Source: Collinsella sp.
GTDB taxonomy: Bacteria; Actinomycetota; Coriobacteriia; Coriobacteriales; Coriobacteriaceae
Assembly (NCBI GenBank): GCA_019414245.1
Contig: DXMK01000015.1
Span: forward strand, 171,383-235,382
DNA length: 64,000 nucleotides
Direction: 5' to 3'
Below the pieces are notes generated by a model that was not told the DNA's origin, ran no database searches, and saw only the letters and a list, made by a program, of their open reading frames with translations. Made by a program: the position numbers and the translations under genes. This document shows, piece after piece, positions 25,187 through 34,559 of this stretch. The stretch's first letter is position 1, and each line of letters begins with the position of its first letter.

Positions 25187-26857
25187 CTAGTGGCGAAGTC
25201 CCAGCAGGCCGTGGCCGCGATGACGGGCGTCGGCGTGCACCTGAGCATGCGGACCGGCGGCCTTGACGGATTCGGGCAGGTGCGAGTACTTCTTCTCGAA
25301 GTTCTCCTCGAACATCACGGCCAAGTTGTGCGCGGCCTCGTCGTAGCGAGCGGTGCTCTGCCAATACTGGCGCGGCACCAGGATGCCGTCGGGTACGCCG
25401 TGGCACGTGGTGGGAATGTCGACGTTAAAGATGTCGTCGTGCACGAACTCGCTGTCCTCGATGGTACCGTCGAGGGCGCGGGCCACCAGGGCGCGCGTGT
25501 AGGCAAGCTCGATGCGATGACCCACGCCGTAGCCGCCGCCGATCCAGCCGGTGTTGACCAGGTACACACGCGTGCGGCCGTCGGCGATGCGCTCACCGAG
25601 CATCTTGGCATAGACCATGGGGTCGAGCGGCATAAACGGCTCGCCAAACAGCGAAGAGAACGTGGGCGTGGGCTCGGTGACGCCGACCTCGGTGCCGGGG
25701 ATCTTGGCCGTAAAGCCCGTCACAAAGTGATACATGGCGGAGTCGGCCGTCAGGCGCGAGATGGGCGGCAGCACGCCAAAGGCATCGCAGGTCAGGAAGA
25801 GCACGACGCTTGGAGTGGTGCCCATGCCCTTGGTCCACGCGTTGGGAATGTGCTCCACAGGGTAGGCCACGCGCGTGTTGTGCGTGACCGAGACGTCATC
25901 GTAGTTGGGCTTGCGGCTCTCGTCGAGCACCACGTTTTCGCAGATCGCGCCAAAGCGGACGGCGTTGAAGATCTCAGGCTCGTGGAACGCGTCCAGGCCC
26001 TCGCATTTGGCGTAGCAGCCACCCTCGATGTTGAAGATGCCCATGTCGGACCAACCGTGCTCGTCGTCGCCGATCAGTAGGCGCGTGGGGTTGGCCGAAA
26101 GCGTGGTCTTGCCGGTGCCGGACAGGCCAAAGAACACGGCGGTCTCGTGCGTGACAGGATCCATGCTGGCCGAGCAGTGCATGGGCAGCACGTCGTCCTC
26201 GACGGGCAGCAGGTAATTCATGACGCTAAAGATCGACTTTTTAATCTCGCCGGAGTAGCCGGTGCCGGCGACCAGAATCACGCGTTCCTGGAAGTTGATG
26301 ACCACGGCGGCGCTGGAGTTGAGGCCCTTGATGGCAGGGTCGCACTGGTAACCGGGCGCTGCGAGTACGCAGAAGTCGGGCTCGCCGGTGCGCGCGATTT
26401 CGCGGGCAAGCGGGCGGGCGAGCATCTGTTTAATGAAGAGTGCCTGGCTGGCGCGCTCGCAGGCGACGAGCAGTCGGCGCGTGTGGTTGCGGTCGGCGCC
26501 GGCCATGCCGCGGGTGACGAACACGTCGCGCTCGTTGAGGTAGTCGACGATGCCGGCCTTGATGGTCTCGTAGCTCTCGATCGAAAGCGGTCGGTTGACG
26601 GCGCCCCAGGCGATCTTGTCGTGCACGTCGGGCGTGTCAACGATAAAGCGGTCATTGGGGGAACGGCCAGTGCGCTCCCCCGTCTCGATCACCAGCGCGC
26701 CGTTGGATGCCATGTGGCCTTCTTCGCGGCGGATAGCGTGCTCGACGAGCTCCGCGGCGGGTAGATCGACCAGCAGACGGGGCTGATTCTCGGCGGGATC
26801 TTCGACCAGCGTAATGCCAAAGTTGGACAGAACTTCTGCAGGGGTAACACCTGGCAT
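25187..26857 (-). CDS. pckA: Phosphoenolpyruvate carboxykinase (ATP)
   Basis: A 556-residue ATP-type PEPCK that interconverts oxaloacetate plus ATP with phosphoenolpyruvate, CO2 and ADP. The P-loop is FFGLSGTGKTTLSANP, followed by the metal-binding LIGDDEHGWSD and IFNIEGGCYAKC; VNTGWIGGGYGVGHRI and MHCSASMD are also conserved in the ATP form. In an anaerobic fermenter it often works in the carboxylating direction toward succinate. The ATG at 26857 has AAAGGAGGC upstream; in-frame codons as far as 26971 have no such site. Confidence 0.95.
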   Translation of the reverse strand: MPGVTPAEVLSNFGITLVEDPAENQPRLLVDLPAAELVEHAIRREEGHMASNGALVIETGERTGRSPNDRFIVDTPDVHDKIAWGAVNRPLSIESYETIKAGIVDYLNERDVFVTRGMAGADRNHTRRLLVACERASQALFIKQMLARPLAREIARTGEPDFCVLAAPGYQCDPAIKGLNSSAAVVINFQERVILVAGTGYSGEIKKSIFSVMNYLLPVEDDVLPMHCSASMDPVTHETAVFFGLSGTGKTTLSANPTRLLIGDDEHGWSDMGIFNIEGGCYAKCEGLDAFHEPEIFNAVRFGAICENVVLDESRKPNYDDVSVTHNTRVAYPVEHIPNAWTKGMGTTPSVVLFLTCDAFGVLPPISRLTADSAMYHFVTGFTAKIPGTEVGVTEPTPTFSSLFGEPFMPLDPMVYAKMLGERIADGRTRVYLVNTGWIGGGYGVGHRIELAYTRALVARALDGTIEDSEFVHDDIFNVDIPTTCHGVPDGILVPRQYWQSTARYDEAAHNLAVMFEENFEKKYSHLPESVKAAGPHAQVHADARHRGHGLLGLRH

Positions 26858-27000
26858 GGGGCCTCCTTTAAAAGCGCGACACGTGGACGAGGCGCGCACT
26901 TTACTCACGTAAAGCCCGTTGTACCCGATATGCAAAAACGTTTTTGCGGCAAGGGCGAAGCGCCCGCCCAACGGTCAAAAATCGCAGGCAAGCGGCCTAG

Positions 27001-27113
27001 TCGTTAGGGACACTCTTGAACAGGCAACAACCAAGGAGCGACCCCGGATGCCGGCACTTAGGGACGTTCCCAAAGTGCCGGCACATAAGGAACGTCCCCA
27101 AATGCCGTCTACT
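27001..27113. repeat. Dispersed repeat family C, copy 2
   Basis: TCGTTAGGGACACTCTTGAA, AGGAGCGACCCCGGATGCCGG, then AGGGACGTTCCCAAAGTGCCGGCA and AGGAACGTCCCCAAATGCCG. The GTCCC and TGCCGG units alternate in tandem. The rest of 26858-27209 holds no gene. Confidence 0.65.
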
Positions 27114-27175
27114 GAATGGCGCCGCCGAAATTATCGAACAACCTGTTCAAAAACACGAACGAACACCGTCGCGTC

Positions 27176-27181
27176 TATACT
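27176..27181 (+). promoter_or_regulatory. Candidate -10 element of the flippase-like gene
   Basis: TATACT, 29 bases upstream of the TTG start at 27210. No clear -35 is visible. Confidence 0.45.
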
Positions 27182-27209
27182 AGAGCGTAGCAATAGAAAG
27201 GACTCCGCT

Positions 27210-28784
27210 TTGAGCATCACGCCCATCGATAGCATTCGCCGCGCCATCGCCCGCCGCAATGGCGTCGCCGACCCCACCGTATCGGACGGGGCGCACGGGC
27301 AGGGCGGACGCATCGAGAACGGCCTGTTCCCCGCATCGCACACCGCCGAGGAGCTCGCACGAATCCAAGAGCTAAGCCAGCGTAACGCCGGCGGTCCCGA
27401 CAGCAGCCAGGCCACACGCCGTCGCCGCGAGCGCGATCGCCAGCCCGGCCCCATCCACCGCATGGTCAATGCCTGGTGGAACCGCCTGCTCGGAGCCGTC
27501 TACGGCGGCGGCTTCTCCACGCAAGAAGCCGAGTACGAAGATCACGCCACCCGTCGCGACTACCTTTGGAATACCCTGGGCACCGCCGTGTGGGGCATGG
27601 TGTTTCCGTTGCTCACCATCGTGTCCACACAGCTCGTGGGCGCCGAGGAGGCTGGCAAATTCTCCATCGCCTTTGTCACCGGCACGCTCATCATGATCGC
27701 GTGCAACTACGGCGTGCGCAATTTCCAGGTCTCGGACATCGACGAAAAGACGTCCTTTGCCTCTTACCAGCTCAACCGCTGGATCTGCGGAGCGCTCGCG
27801 CTGGCATGCGGCCTGGTATACAGCAGCGCCCGCGGCTACGATGCGCAGATGGCCACAATCGGCCTGGGCGTCTACCTGTATAAGGTGATCGACGGCATTG
27901 CCGACGTGTACGAGGGACGCCTGCAGCAGGCCGACAAACTCTACCTGGCCGGCATGAGCCAAACGCTACGATCCGTCGGCGTCATCGCGGTCTTTAGCGT
28001 GGCACTGTTCCTCACGCGCAGCATGCCCATCGCCGCCATGGCCATGGGCATCGCCGCGATTGCCTCGCTCGTGCTGGTCACCGCCCCGCTCGCCCTGCTC
28101 GAAACCGAAAAATCACGCCGTATGAGTCTGCGCGAGGCTGGTCACCTGTTTATCCAGTGCGCCCCGCTCTTTGGTGCGCTGTTCCTGTTCAACCTCATCG
28201 AGAGCATGCCCAAGTTCGTGATGGAAGGCACACTGGCCTACAAATACCAGCTGTACTTTAATGCACTGTTCTTTCCAGCGCAGGCTATTTTGTTGAGCAT
28301 TGGATTTATCTATAAACCGCAGCTCCTACGTCTGTCGAGCATTTGGGCGAATCCGCGCAAGCGTCGCCGCTTTGACTTGATTATTGTTGCCGTTATGGCA
28401 CTGATCGTGGTCATTACCGGAGCGTGCGCCGCATTTATGGCAGGCCCCGGCATCCCCATCATGAGCTTTATGTACGGCCTCAACTTTGAGCGCTACCGCA
28501 CGCTGGCACTGCTAATGGTTGTCGCCGGCGGCGTCACCGCGGCCATCGACTTTATCTACGCCATCATCACGGTGTTGCGCCACGCCGGCGACGTCACCAA
28601 GATCTACCTGATCTGCTTCGCCGTAAGCGTAGTGCTGCCGGTGATCCTGATTAAGCTGCTGGGTCTGATGGGCGCTGTGGTGAGCTACCTAGCCATCATG
28701 GTCCTACTCCTGGTGCTACTGATTATCGAGTACGCCCACATCCGCCAACGCATTGAGCGCGACCGCAACCCCTACGGCGCCTAA
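27210..28784 (+). CDS. Flippase-like polytopic membrane protein (MOP superfamily)
   Basis: A 524-residue protein with a polar N-terminus of about 110 residues and then about 12 hydrophobic helices. The pattern resembles oligosaccharide/lipid flippases of the Wzx/MurJ superfamily: YLWNTLGTAVWGMVFPLLTI opens the first helix and GAEEAGKFSIAFVTGTLIMI follows. It probably moves a lipid-linked glycan across the membrane, but the substrate cannot be read. No glycosyltransferase cluster surrounds it. I chose the TTG at 27210 because AGAAAGGACT stands seven bases before it; extending upstream would read through family C repeats. Confidence 0.75.
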   Translation: MSITPIDSIRRAIARRNGVADPTVSDGAHGQGGRIENGLFPASHTAEELARIQELSQRNAGGPDSSQATRRRRERDRQPGPIHRMVNAWWNRLLGAVYGGGFSTQEAEYEDHATRRDYLWNTLGTAVWGMVFPLLTIVSTQLVGAEEAGKFSIAFVTGTLIMIACNYGVRNFQVSDIDEKTSFASYQLNRWICGALALACGLVYSSARGYDAQMATIGLGVYLYKVIDGIADVYEGRLQQADKLYLAGMSQTLRSVGVIAVFSVALFLTRSMPIAAMAMGIAAIASLVLVTAPLALLETEKSRRMSLREAGHLFIQCAPLFGALFLFNLIESMPKFVMEGTLAYKYQLYFNALFFPAQAILLSIGFIYKPQLLRLSSIWANPRKRRRFDLIIVAVMALIVVITGACAAFMAGPGIPIMSFMYGLNFERYRTLALLMVVAGGVTAAIDFIYAIITVLRHAGDVTKIYLICFAVSVVLPVILIKLLGLMGAVVSYLAIMVLLLVLLIIEYAHIRQRIERDRNPYGA

Positions 28785-28865
28785 TCAGCTGCCCACGGTC
28801 ACCGGAATTTGCGATGGAATCACCCCGGCTGGGGTCACATTGCGAACAATATGCATCACGCAAAA

Positions 28866-28988
28866 CTAAGTGAGTAGACTTTTACCGAATCCCGCACCAC
28901 ACCGACAAAGCACAAGTCCGTGACCTGCGGTTTTATTGAGGCAAATATGTTGGGTGCTCGGCATTTCCAAAAAAGTCTACTCACTTAG
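28866..28988. repeat. Family F element bounded by perfect inverted repeats
   Basis: CTAAGTGAGTAGACTTTT (28866-28883) and AAAAGTCTACTCACTTAG (28971-28988) are perfect 18-base inverted repeats. They enclose about 87 bases with the core AAGTCCGTGACCTGCGG that is shared with 7667-7689. The whole resembles a small non-autonomous element or a stem-loop RNA. The region 28785-29103 contains no gene. A half of family E lies at about 29061-29094. Confidence 0.65.
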
Positions 28989-29103
28989 CCAGCGGGCAGC
29001 CAAATGATTATTTAATCCCCGTCCCTGAAAAATCAATTTGCGGGCAGAAGGGCAAAAGTAGTCAAAAAAGGCCCCGTCCATAATTAGCTACCCCTTGCAC
29101 CGA

Positions 29104-29943
29104 TTATTCGCCCGGGTTGGTATTCGCGTAGAACTCCGCCCCATCATCGAGCCGCAGGATGCCCACGCGACCGAACTCGGAGCCGGTGGCGGCGGCGCAA
29201 TCGATATCGATGCGATCGGGCACGCCGGCAGTGTCCTCGCCGCCCAAGCGCACGATCTGCCCTCGTCCCGATTCCTCATCGAGCCCCGCAAGACCACCGA
29301 CCTCGCAATAACGCCCGAGCGACACCGTTGGCGTGTGGCCACTCACCACGACCGAACCCTTGCCCTCGGCAGAAAGCAGCCCCGTCGGGGCATCCCAATA
29401 GCCATGGCGAATCCAGAGCAAGTCATCGGACGACTGTACGGCGAGCATTTGCTGCAGCAGCTCGCGATCGGCATCGACCACTCCCCTGCCGTCGCCGCAA
29501 TCGACACCATGCTCAAGCAAAAACGCACGCGCCGCCTCGGTCTGAATGCCGGCGTGCACCAGCAGGTACGGCCGCTCGGCAGTCTCGACCACCGCGTAGA
29601 GCGGCAGCGCGGCCATCCATCGCACGAGCTCCTCGTATGCCTCAAATTCCATGTCGTTGAGCTGCTCGCGCGTCGTCCAGCCACCGTTGATATCCCAGGT
29701 CTCGGCATCGAGCGGATCCTGACCAATGATGGCATCGAGCATGATCTGCTCGTGATTACCCTTGAGCACGTGGGCGTTGGGCAGCGAGCGCACGAGCTTA
29801 ATAACGCCGACCGGATCGGGCCCGCGATCGATCATGTCGCCCAGCACGTACAGCGTGTCGTCGGACGTCAACGAGATCTTAGACAGGGCCTCGTCAAGCG
29901 CACGCACGTGCCCGTGAGCATCAGATGTCACATAGATCGCCAT
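29104..29943 (-). CDS. Calcineurin-like metallophosphatase
   Basis: A 279-residue metallophosphoesterase of the serine/threonine phosphatase and diadenosine-tetraphosphatase group. The signature blocks are YVTSDAHGHVRAL (metal-binding D and H), VLGDMIDRGPDPVGV and VLKGNHEQIML, with further His ligands in VSGHTPTVSLGR. It hydrolyses phosphate esters in a dinuclear metal site; PrpE/ApaH-like roles are both possible. The C-terminal part contains RIDIDCAAATGSEFGRVGILRLDDG, as in Gram-positive members. No operon partner is evident. Confidence 0.87.
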   Translation of the reverse strand: MAIYVTSDAHGHVRALDEALSKISLTSDDTLYVLGDMIDRGPDPVGVIKLVRSLPNAHVLKGNHEQIMLDAIIGQDPLDAETWDINGGWTTREQLNDMEFEAYEELVRWMAALPLYAVVETAERPYLLVHAGIQTEAARAFLLEHGVDCGDGRGVVDADRELLQQMLAVQSSDDLLWIRHGYWDAPTGLLSAEGKGSVVVSGHTPTVSLGRYCEVGGLAGLDEESGRGQIVRLGGEDTAGVPDRIDIDCAAATGSEFGRVGILRLDDGAEFYANTNPGE

Positions 29944-30196
29944 GGTACGCCTCTCCTTGCATTGCGGCCGAAGCCCGGTGCCGCAACTAAAACTTCAAGT
30001 TGAACTTAAACGTTACCCATTGTACTCCGTTGCAATAAAGCTGGAAAGGGTTTCCGAGCAGAGGCAAAGACGGCAGCCGTCTATGACGATATCGCGCACG
30101 CCCGCAATCCAACCCCATAAACCCACCATCTTTGGGTACAAATAACCACAAACAACTGACCGTGCCACGCCAACCACCCAGGAGCGGACACTATCC

Positions 30197-31798
30197 ATGA
30201 ACCAGATCCTTCTCTTTATCGGCCTCGTCATCATTTTGTGCCTGACCATCAAACCCGTCGGCAAAAAACTCCCCTTCCCCACCCTGCTCATCTTTATCGC
30301 GCTGGGCATGCTGTTGGGCGTCAACGGCCCGACGCATATCGACTTTAGCGACTACGCACTCACCGAAACCGTCTGCAGCACGGCGCTGCTGTTCATCATG
30401 TTCTACGGCGGCTTTAACACCAATATCGACCGCGCCAAGCCCGTCGCTGCGCCGGCGGTGCTGCTGAGCACGCTCGGCGTCGTCATCACTGCCGGCATCA
30501 CCGGCGTGTTCGCCCACTTCGCGCTGGGGATCGACTGGATCGGCAGCCTGCTGCTGGGATCGGTCGTGGCATCCACCGACGCGGCGAGCGTCTTTAGCGT
30601 ACTGCGTGAGCACAGCCTGTCGCTGAGAGGTGGCACCGACTCGCTGCTCGAGGTCGAATCGGGCTCCAACGACCCCGTCGCCCACATGCTCACCGCTGTG
30701 CTCGCTACACTCGCGGCCGGCGGCGACATCAACATTCCCGCACTGCTGGCCAAGCAGATTATCCTGGGCGTGGGCCTGGGCCTTGCCATCGGCTGGGCGG
30801 CGGGCCGCCTGATTGAACGCGCGCACGCAACGGCCAAGGACGCGCAGACCATCTTCTTGTTCGCCGTGGCCATCGTCGCCTACGCGCTGCCGAGCCACCT
30901 GGGCGGCAACGGCTTTTTGGCCGTGTACCTGGCAGGCATTGTACTGGGCGCCAGCGACATCACCGGCAAGGTCGAGATGGCGCACTTCTTTGACACCCTC
31001 ACCGAGATGGCCGAGATGACAATCTTCTTCTTGCTCGGCCTGCTCGTTACACCCGCACGCCTGCCGCAAATGCTGCTACCGGGCCTGGCACTCATGGCGT
31101 TTATGCTCTTTGCGAGCCGCCCCATCGCCGTAGGCATGCTGCTGGCGCCGTTTAGGACGAACCCTCGCCAGGTCGCGCTCGTAAGCTGGGCGGGCCTGCG
31201 CGGAGCAGCTTCGGTCGTCTTTAGTCTCTTTGCCGTGGTGGCCGGCGTTCCCGGCGGACACGACCTATTTGACCTGGTGTTTGTGGTTGCCGTGTCGAGC
31301 ATTGTGGTGCAGGGCTCGCTTCTGCCGGCGGTGGCGAAGAAGCTCGATATGATCGATGCGACCGGCGACGTGCGCCGCACCTTTAACGACTACCGCGACG
31401 AGGACGGCATGTCGTTTGTAAAGCTCAAGGTGGGCGCTGGACATCCGTTTGCCGGACGCTCGCTCGCCGATATTGGCAGCGCCACAGATATGCTCGTGGT
31501 CCTGGTGCTGCGCGACGGTGCGCACCCGGTACTGCCCAATGGCGACACCGTGATCCAGGAAGGCGATCTGCTGGTGATGGCCGCCCCAACGTTCGAAGAG
31601 CGTGCCGAGGTTACACTGCGCGAGGTCACCGTGACACCCCACGGTCGCTTGGCCGGCCAGCGCCTGTGCGATGTGTCGCAAGGCAAGCATCCGTTTATTG
31701 TGGTGATGCTCAAGCGCGGAGGCCAGACGATCATCCCCGATGGCAACACCCTAATATACGCCGGCGACGAAGCCGTCATTGCCACGCTGGCGTCGTAG
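30197..31798 (+). CDS. CPA1-type potassium or sodium/proton antiporter (NhaP2/CvrA-like)
   Basis: A 533-residue antiporter. The first 390 residues hold about 12 membrane helices with the ion-site region GSVVASTDAASVFSVLRE and LEVESGSNDPVAHML, typical of the CPA1 group that exports K+ or Na+ against protons. Residues from about 400 contain two RCK-C/TrkA-C-like segments (FVKLKVGAGHPFAGRSLADI and GRLAGQRLCDVSQGKHPF) that bind ligands and gate transport in NhaP2-like proteins. It helps balance pH and potassium at the inner membrane. CAGGAGCGGACAC lies before the ATG. Confidence 0.9.
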   Translation: MNQILLFIGLVIILCLTIKPVGKKLPFPTLLIFIALGMLLGVNGPTHIDFSDYALTETVCSTALLFIMFYGGFNTNIDRAKPVAAPAVLLSTLGVVITAGITGVFAHFALGIDWIGSLLLGSVVASTDAASVFSVLREHSLSLRGGTDSLLEVESGSNDPVAHMLTAVLATLAAGGDINIPALLAKQIILGVGLGLAIGWAAGRLIERAHATAKDAQTIFLFAVAIVAYALPSHLGGNGFLAVYLAGIVLGASDITGKVEMAHFFDTLTEMAEMTIFFLLGLLVTPARLPQMLLPGLALMAFMLFASRPIAVGMLLAPFRTNPRQVALVSWAGLRGAASVVFSLFAVVAGVPGGHDLFDLVFVVAVSSIVVQGSLLPAVAKKLDMIDATGDVRRTFNDYRDEDGMSFVKLKVGAGHPFAGRSLADIGSATDMLVVLVLRDGAHPVLPNGDTVIQEGDLLVMAAPTFEERAEVTLREVTVTPHGRLAGQRLCDVSQGKHPFIVVMLKRGGQTIIPDGNTLIYAGDEAVIATLAS

Positions 31799-31815
31799 TG
31801 ACCAGGAGGTGGCTA

Positions 31816-31890
31816 ATTTGCGACGAAGAGATCAAGCGCCTAGAGAACCTTATGTCTTCGCTCGCCGATTTGGATTTGCCTGAGGAGTAA
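31816..31890 (+). CDS. Possible small ORF after the antiporter gene
   Basis: A 24-codon frame reading ICDEEIKRLENLMSSLADLD and ending in LPEE. A strong AGGAGGTGG (31804-31812) precedes it, but the only nearby start in this frame is ATT. The acidic, helical composition looks protein-like. It lies 17 bases after the antiporter stop codon. It may be a translated small peptide or chance; I cannot decide. Confidence 0.3.
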   Translation: MCDEEIKRLENLMSSLADLDLPEE

Positions 31891-32024
31891 AGCGCCCCTC
31901 CCCCATGTAACCATCCTGTAAATCATAGCGGCGTAGTCGAGTTTTACCGTGATGCGGTCGCGCCTACCGCTCCACTGTGCTAAAGTATCCCGAACGTTCA
32001 AACGACTACGAGGGGAACCAGAAG

Positions 32025-33149
32025 ATGGCACGTGTGCACAACTTCTCAGCTGGCCCGGCCGCACTGCCTACAAGCGTGCTCGCCGAGATCGCCGACGAGA
32101 TGATGGACTACCGCGGTTGCGGCATGTCCGTGCTCGAGATGAGCCATCGATCTAGCATGTACCAGCAGATCATCGACGACGCCGAGGCAACCCTGCGTCG
32201 CCTGCTGAGCATCCCCAACAACTACCGTGTCCTGTTTTTGCAGGGCGGCGCCACGCTGCAGTTTGCGGGCATCCCCATGAACCTCATGCGCCGCGGCCGC
32301 GCCGGCTACATCGTGACCGGCAACTTTGCCAACAAGGCATACAAGGAGGCCGCCAAGTACGGCGAGGCCGTGCTGCTCGCGAGCTCTGAGGACACCAATT
32401 TCGACCGCATTCCCAACATGGCCGACATCAACGCGCGCATTGCCGCCGAGGCCGCAGGCGACGGGCTCGACTACGTCTACATCTGCCAGAACAACACCAT
32501 CTTTGGCACCATGTACCACGAGCTGCCCAACTGTGGCGACGTACCGCTGGTCGCCGATGTCTCGAGCTGCTTTTTGTCGCAGCCGCTCGACGTCGAACGC
32601 TACGGACTCATCTACGCCGGCGCGCAGAAAAACGCCGGCGCCGCGGGCGTGACCGTGGTCATCGTGCGCGACGACCTCATCACAGATGGCCCCGCCTTTG
32701 CGCAGACGCCGCAGTACATGGACCTTAAGACCCAGGCCGCCAAGGGCTCCATGCTCAACACGCCCAACACCTTTGGCATCTACGTATGCGGCAAGGTGTT
32801 CCACTGGGTCGAGGAGACCGGCGGACTTGCCGCCATGGCCGAACGCAACTGGGCCAAGGCCAACCTGCTCTATGACCTGCTCGAGCACAGCGAGCTGTTC
32901 CATGGCACCACGCAGGCCGACAGCCACTCCATCGCCAACGTTACCTTCCGCTCCGGCGACACCGAACTCGACGCGGCCTTTGTCGCAGGCGCGGCCGAGC
33001 ACCAGATTCAAAACGTCAAGGGCCATCGCCTGGTGGGCGGCATGCGCGCAAGCGTCTACAACGCCGTGACCATGGAAGACGTGCAGGCACTGGCCTCGTA
33101 CATGAAGGACTTCGAAGCGCAGCATAGTTTGAGCCCGCGATCTAACTAG
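32025..33149 (+). CDS. serC: Phosphoserine aminotransferase
   Basis: A 374-residue PLP enzyme that makes phosphoserine from 3-phosphohydroxypyruvate and glutamate. The start MARVHNFSAGPAALPTSVL is the family hallmark; LQGGATLQF, VADVSSCFLSQPLDV and the PLP lysine in IYAGAQKNAGAAGVTVV follow, and the end GHRLVGGMRASVYNAVT is conserved. CGAGGGGAAC lies upstream of the ATG at 32025. serA follows after 69 bases, so the two steps of serine synthesis are in one operon ended by the terminator at 34446. Confidence 0.96.
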   Translation: MARVHNFSAGPAALPTSVLAEIADEMMDYRGCGMSVLEMSHRSSMYQQIIDDAEATLRRLLSIPNNYRVLFLQGGATLQFAGIPMNLMRRGRAGYIVTGNFANKAYKEAAKYGEAVLLASSEDTNFDRIPNMADINARIAAEAAGDGLDYVYICQNNTIFGTMYHELPNCGDVPLVADVSSCFLSQPLDVERYGLIYAGAQKNAGAAGVTVVIVRDDLITDGPAFAQTPQYMDLKTQAAKGSMLNTPNTFGIYVCGKVFHWVEETGGLAAMAERNWAKANLLYDLLEHSELFHGTTQADSHSIANVTFRSGDTELDAAFVAGAAEHQIQNVKGHRLVGGMRASVYNAVTMEDVQALASYMKDFEAQHSLSPRSN

Positions 33150-33218
33150 CCCGCAACCCGCGGGCCGACCAGCCACTTCAAACCACCTGTTTAAACCAAA
33201 CCTGCTAAGGAGTTTTTC

Positions 33219-34382
33219 ATGCGCAAGATCAAAACCATCGACGACATCACCAAGGACGGCAAAGTCGAGTTTGGCGAGGGCTACGAGTTTGTAAGCACCA
33301 CCGAGGAGGCCGACGCCATTCTGATGCGCTCCACCGACCTGCACGGCTACAAGCTGCCCGAGGGCATCCGCGCTATCGCCCGCTGCGGCGCCGGCGTCAA
33401 CAACATTCCCGTCGAGGAGTACGCCAAGAAGGGCGTCGTCGTCTTTAACTCCCCCGGCGCCAACAGCAACGCCGTCAAGGAGCTCGTCCTGGGCATGCTG
33501 GTGCTTTCGAGCCGCGGCGTGGTGCAGTCGATGAACTGGGTGCGCGACAACGCCGATGATCCCGAGATTCAGGTCGATGCCGAAAAGGCCAAGAAGGCCT
33601 TTGTGGGCCGCGAGCTCAAGGGCAAGCGCATCGGCGTCATCGGTCTGGGCAACGTAGGCTCCAAGGTCGCCAACGCCTGCGTCGACCTGGGCATGGACGT
33701 CTACGGCTACGATCCGTTCATTTCCGTCGAGCACGCGTGGGTGCTGAGCCGCGAGGTGCAGCGCGTGGGCACGCTCGAGGATCTCTGCCGCGGCTGCGAT
33801 TACCTCACGGTGCACGTGCCCAGCAAGGCCGACACCATCGGCATGATCAGCACCGAGCAGATTAACCTGCTGGCACCCGACGCCGTGCTCATCAACTACG
33901 CACGCGAAACCATCATTGACGAGGACGCCGTCGACGCCGCCCTGCGCGAGGGCAAGCTCAGCTGGTTTAGCTGCGACTTCGCCACGCCCAAGACGGTCAA
34001 GATGCCCAATACGTTTATCACCACGCACTCGGGCGCCGGCACCGGCGAAGCCGAGGCCAACTGCGCCGACATGGCCATCAGCGAGCTCAAGGATTACCTG
34101 GAGAACGGCAATATCGCGCACAGCGTCAACTATCCTGCCTGCAGCATGGGCAAGGCGCGCGCCGCAAGCCGCATCGCCTGCCTGCACGCCAACGTGCCCA
34201 ACATGATCGGCCAGATCACGGCAATCCTGGCCAAAGACAACGCCAACGTGCAGCGTATGACCAACGAGTCCGCCGGCGAGAACGCCTACACCATGTTCGA
34301 CACCGATGAGCACCTGGACAGCAGCACCATCGAGGCGCTCAAGCAGATTCCGTCGATGTATCGCGTGCGCGTGATCAAGTAG
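33219..34382 (+). CDS. serA: D-3-phosphoglycerate dehydrogenase
   Basis: A 387-residue NAD-dependent dehydrogenase for the first step of serine synthesis. The Rossmann motif is IGVIGLGNVGSKVAN, the substrate loop includes RCGAGVNNIPVEEY, and the catalytic histidine region near THSGAGTGEAEANCA fits the short SerA form. A C-terminal ACT domain (about residues 318-387, GQITAILAKDNANVQRMTNE) can bind serine for feedback control. TAAGGAGTT precedes the ATG. It ends just before a strong terminator. Confidence 0.95.
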   Translation: MRKIKTIDDITKDGKVEFGEGYEFVSTTEEADAILMRSTDLHGYKLPEGIRAIARCGAGVNNIPVEEYAKKGVVVFNSPGANSNAVKELVLGMLVLSSRGVVQSMNWVRDNADDPEIQVDAEKAKKAFVGRELKGKRIGVIGLGNVGSKVANACVDLGMDVYGYDPFISVEHAWVLSREVQRVGTLEDLCRGCDYLTVHVPSKADTIGMISTEQINLLAPDAVLINYARETIIDEDAVDAALREGKLSWFSCDFATPKTVKMPNTFITTHSGAGTGEAEANCADMAISELKDYLENGNIAHSVNYPACSMGKARAASRIACLHANVPNMIGQITAILAKDNANVQRMTNESAGENAYTMFDTDEHLDSSTIEALKQIPSMYRVRVIK

Positions 34383-34445
34383 CGCCGACTGACCTGACGG
34401 GCAGCTCCCCATGTGGCCTGCCCGTCACTGACATTGAATGCCCGC

Positions 34446-34484
34446 GGGGGTGCCTTTCGCACGAGAGGCGCCCCCGTTTTTGTG
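34446..34484 (+). terminator. Terminator of serC-serA
   Basis: CGGGGGTGCCTTTCGCACG followed by the complementary GAGGCGCCCCCGTTTTTG forms a strong stem with a T-run. Confidence 0.88.
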
Positions 34485-34559
34485 AGCGCTCCATTAAATG
34501 CACCGAGCCGCTTCTTGGCATACAATCTGTATGTTGACCTAACTATCTGTGAGGTGCCT

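Noticed and set aside
26919..27209. An N-terminal extension of the flippase-like protein
   Set aside because: The frame is open upstream only because it crosses family C repeats; the TTG at 27210 has the ribosome binding site and a -10 element precedes it.
32046..34412. A 788-codon open frame antisense to serC and serA
   Set aside because: It is a shadow of GC-rich codon bias: the plus strand carries two complete, recognisable enzymes with ribosome binding sites, and the antisense product has Gly/Ala/Val/His-rich sequence without motifs.
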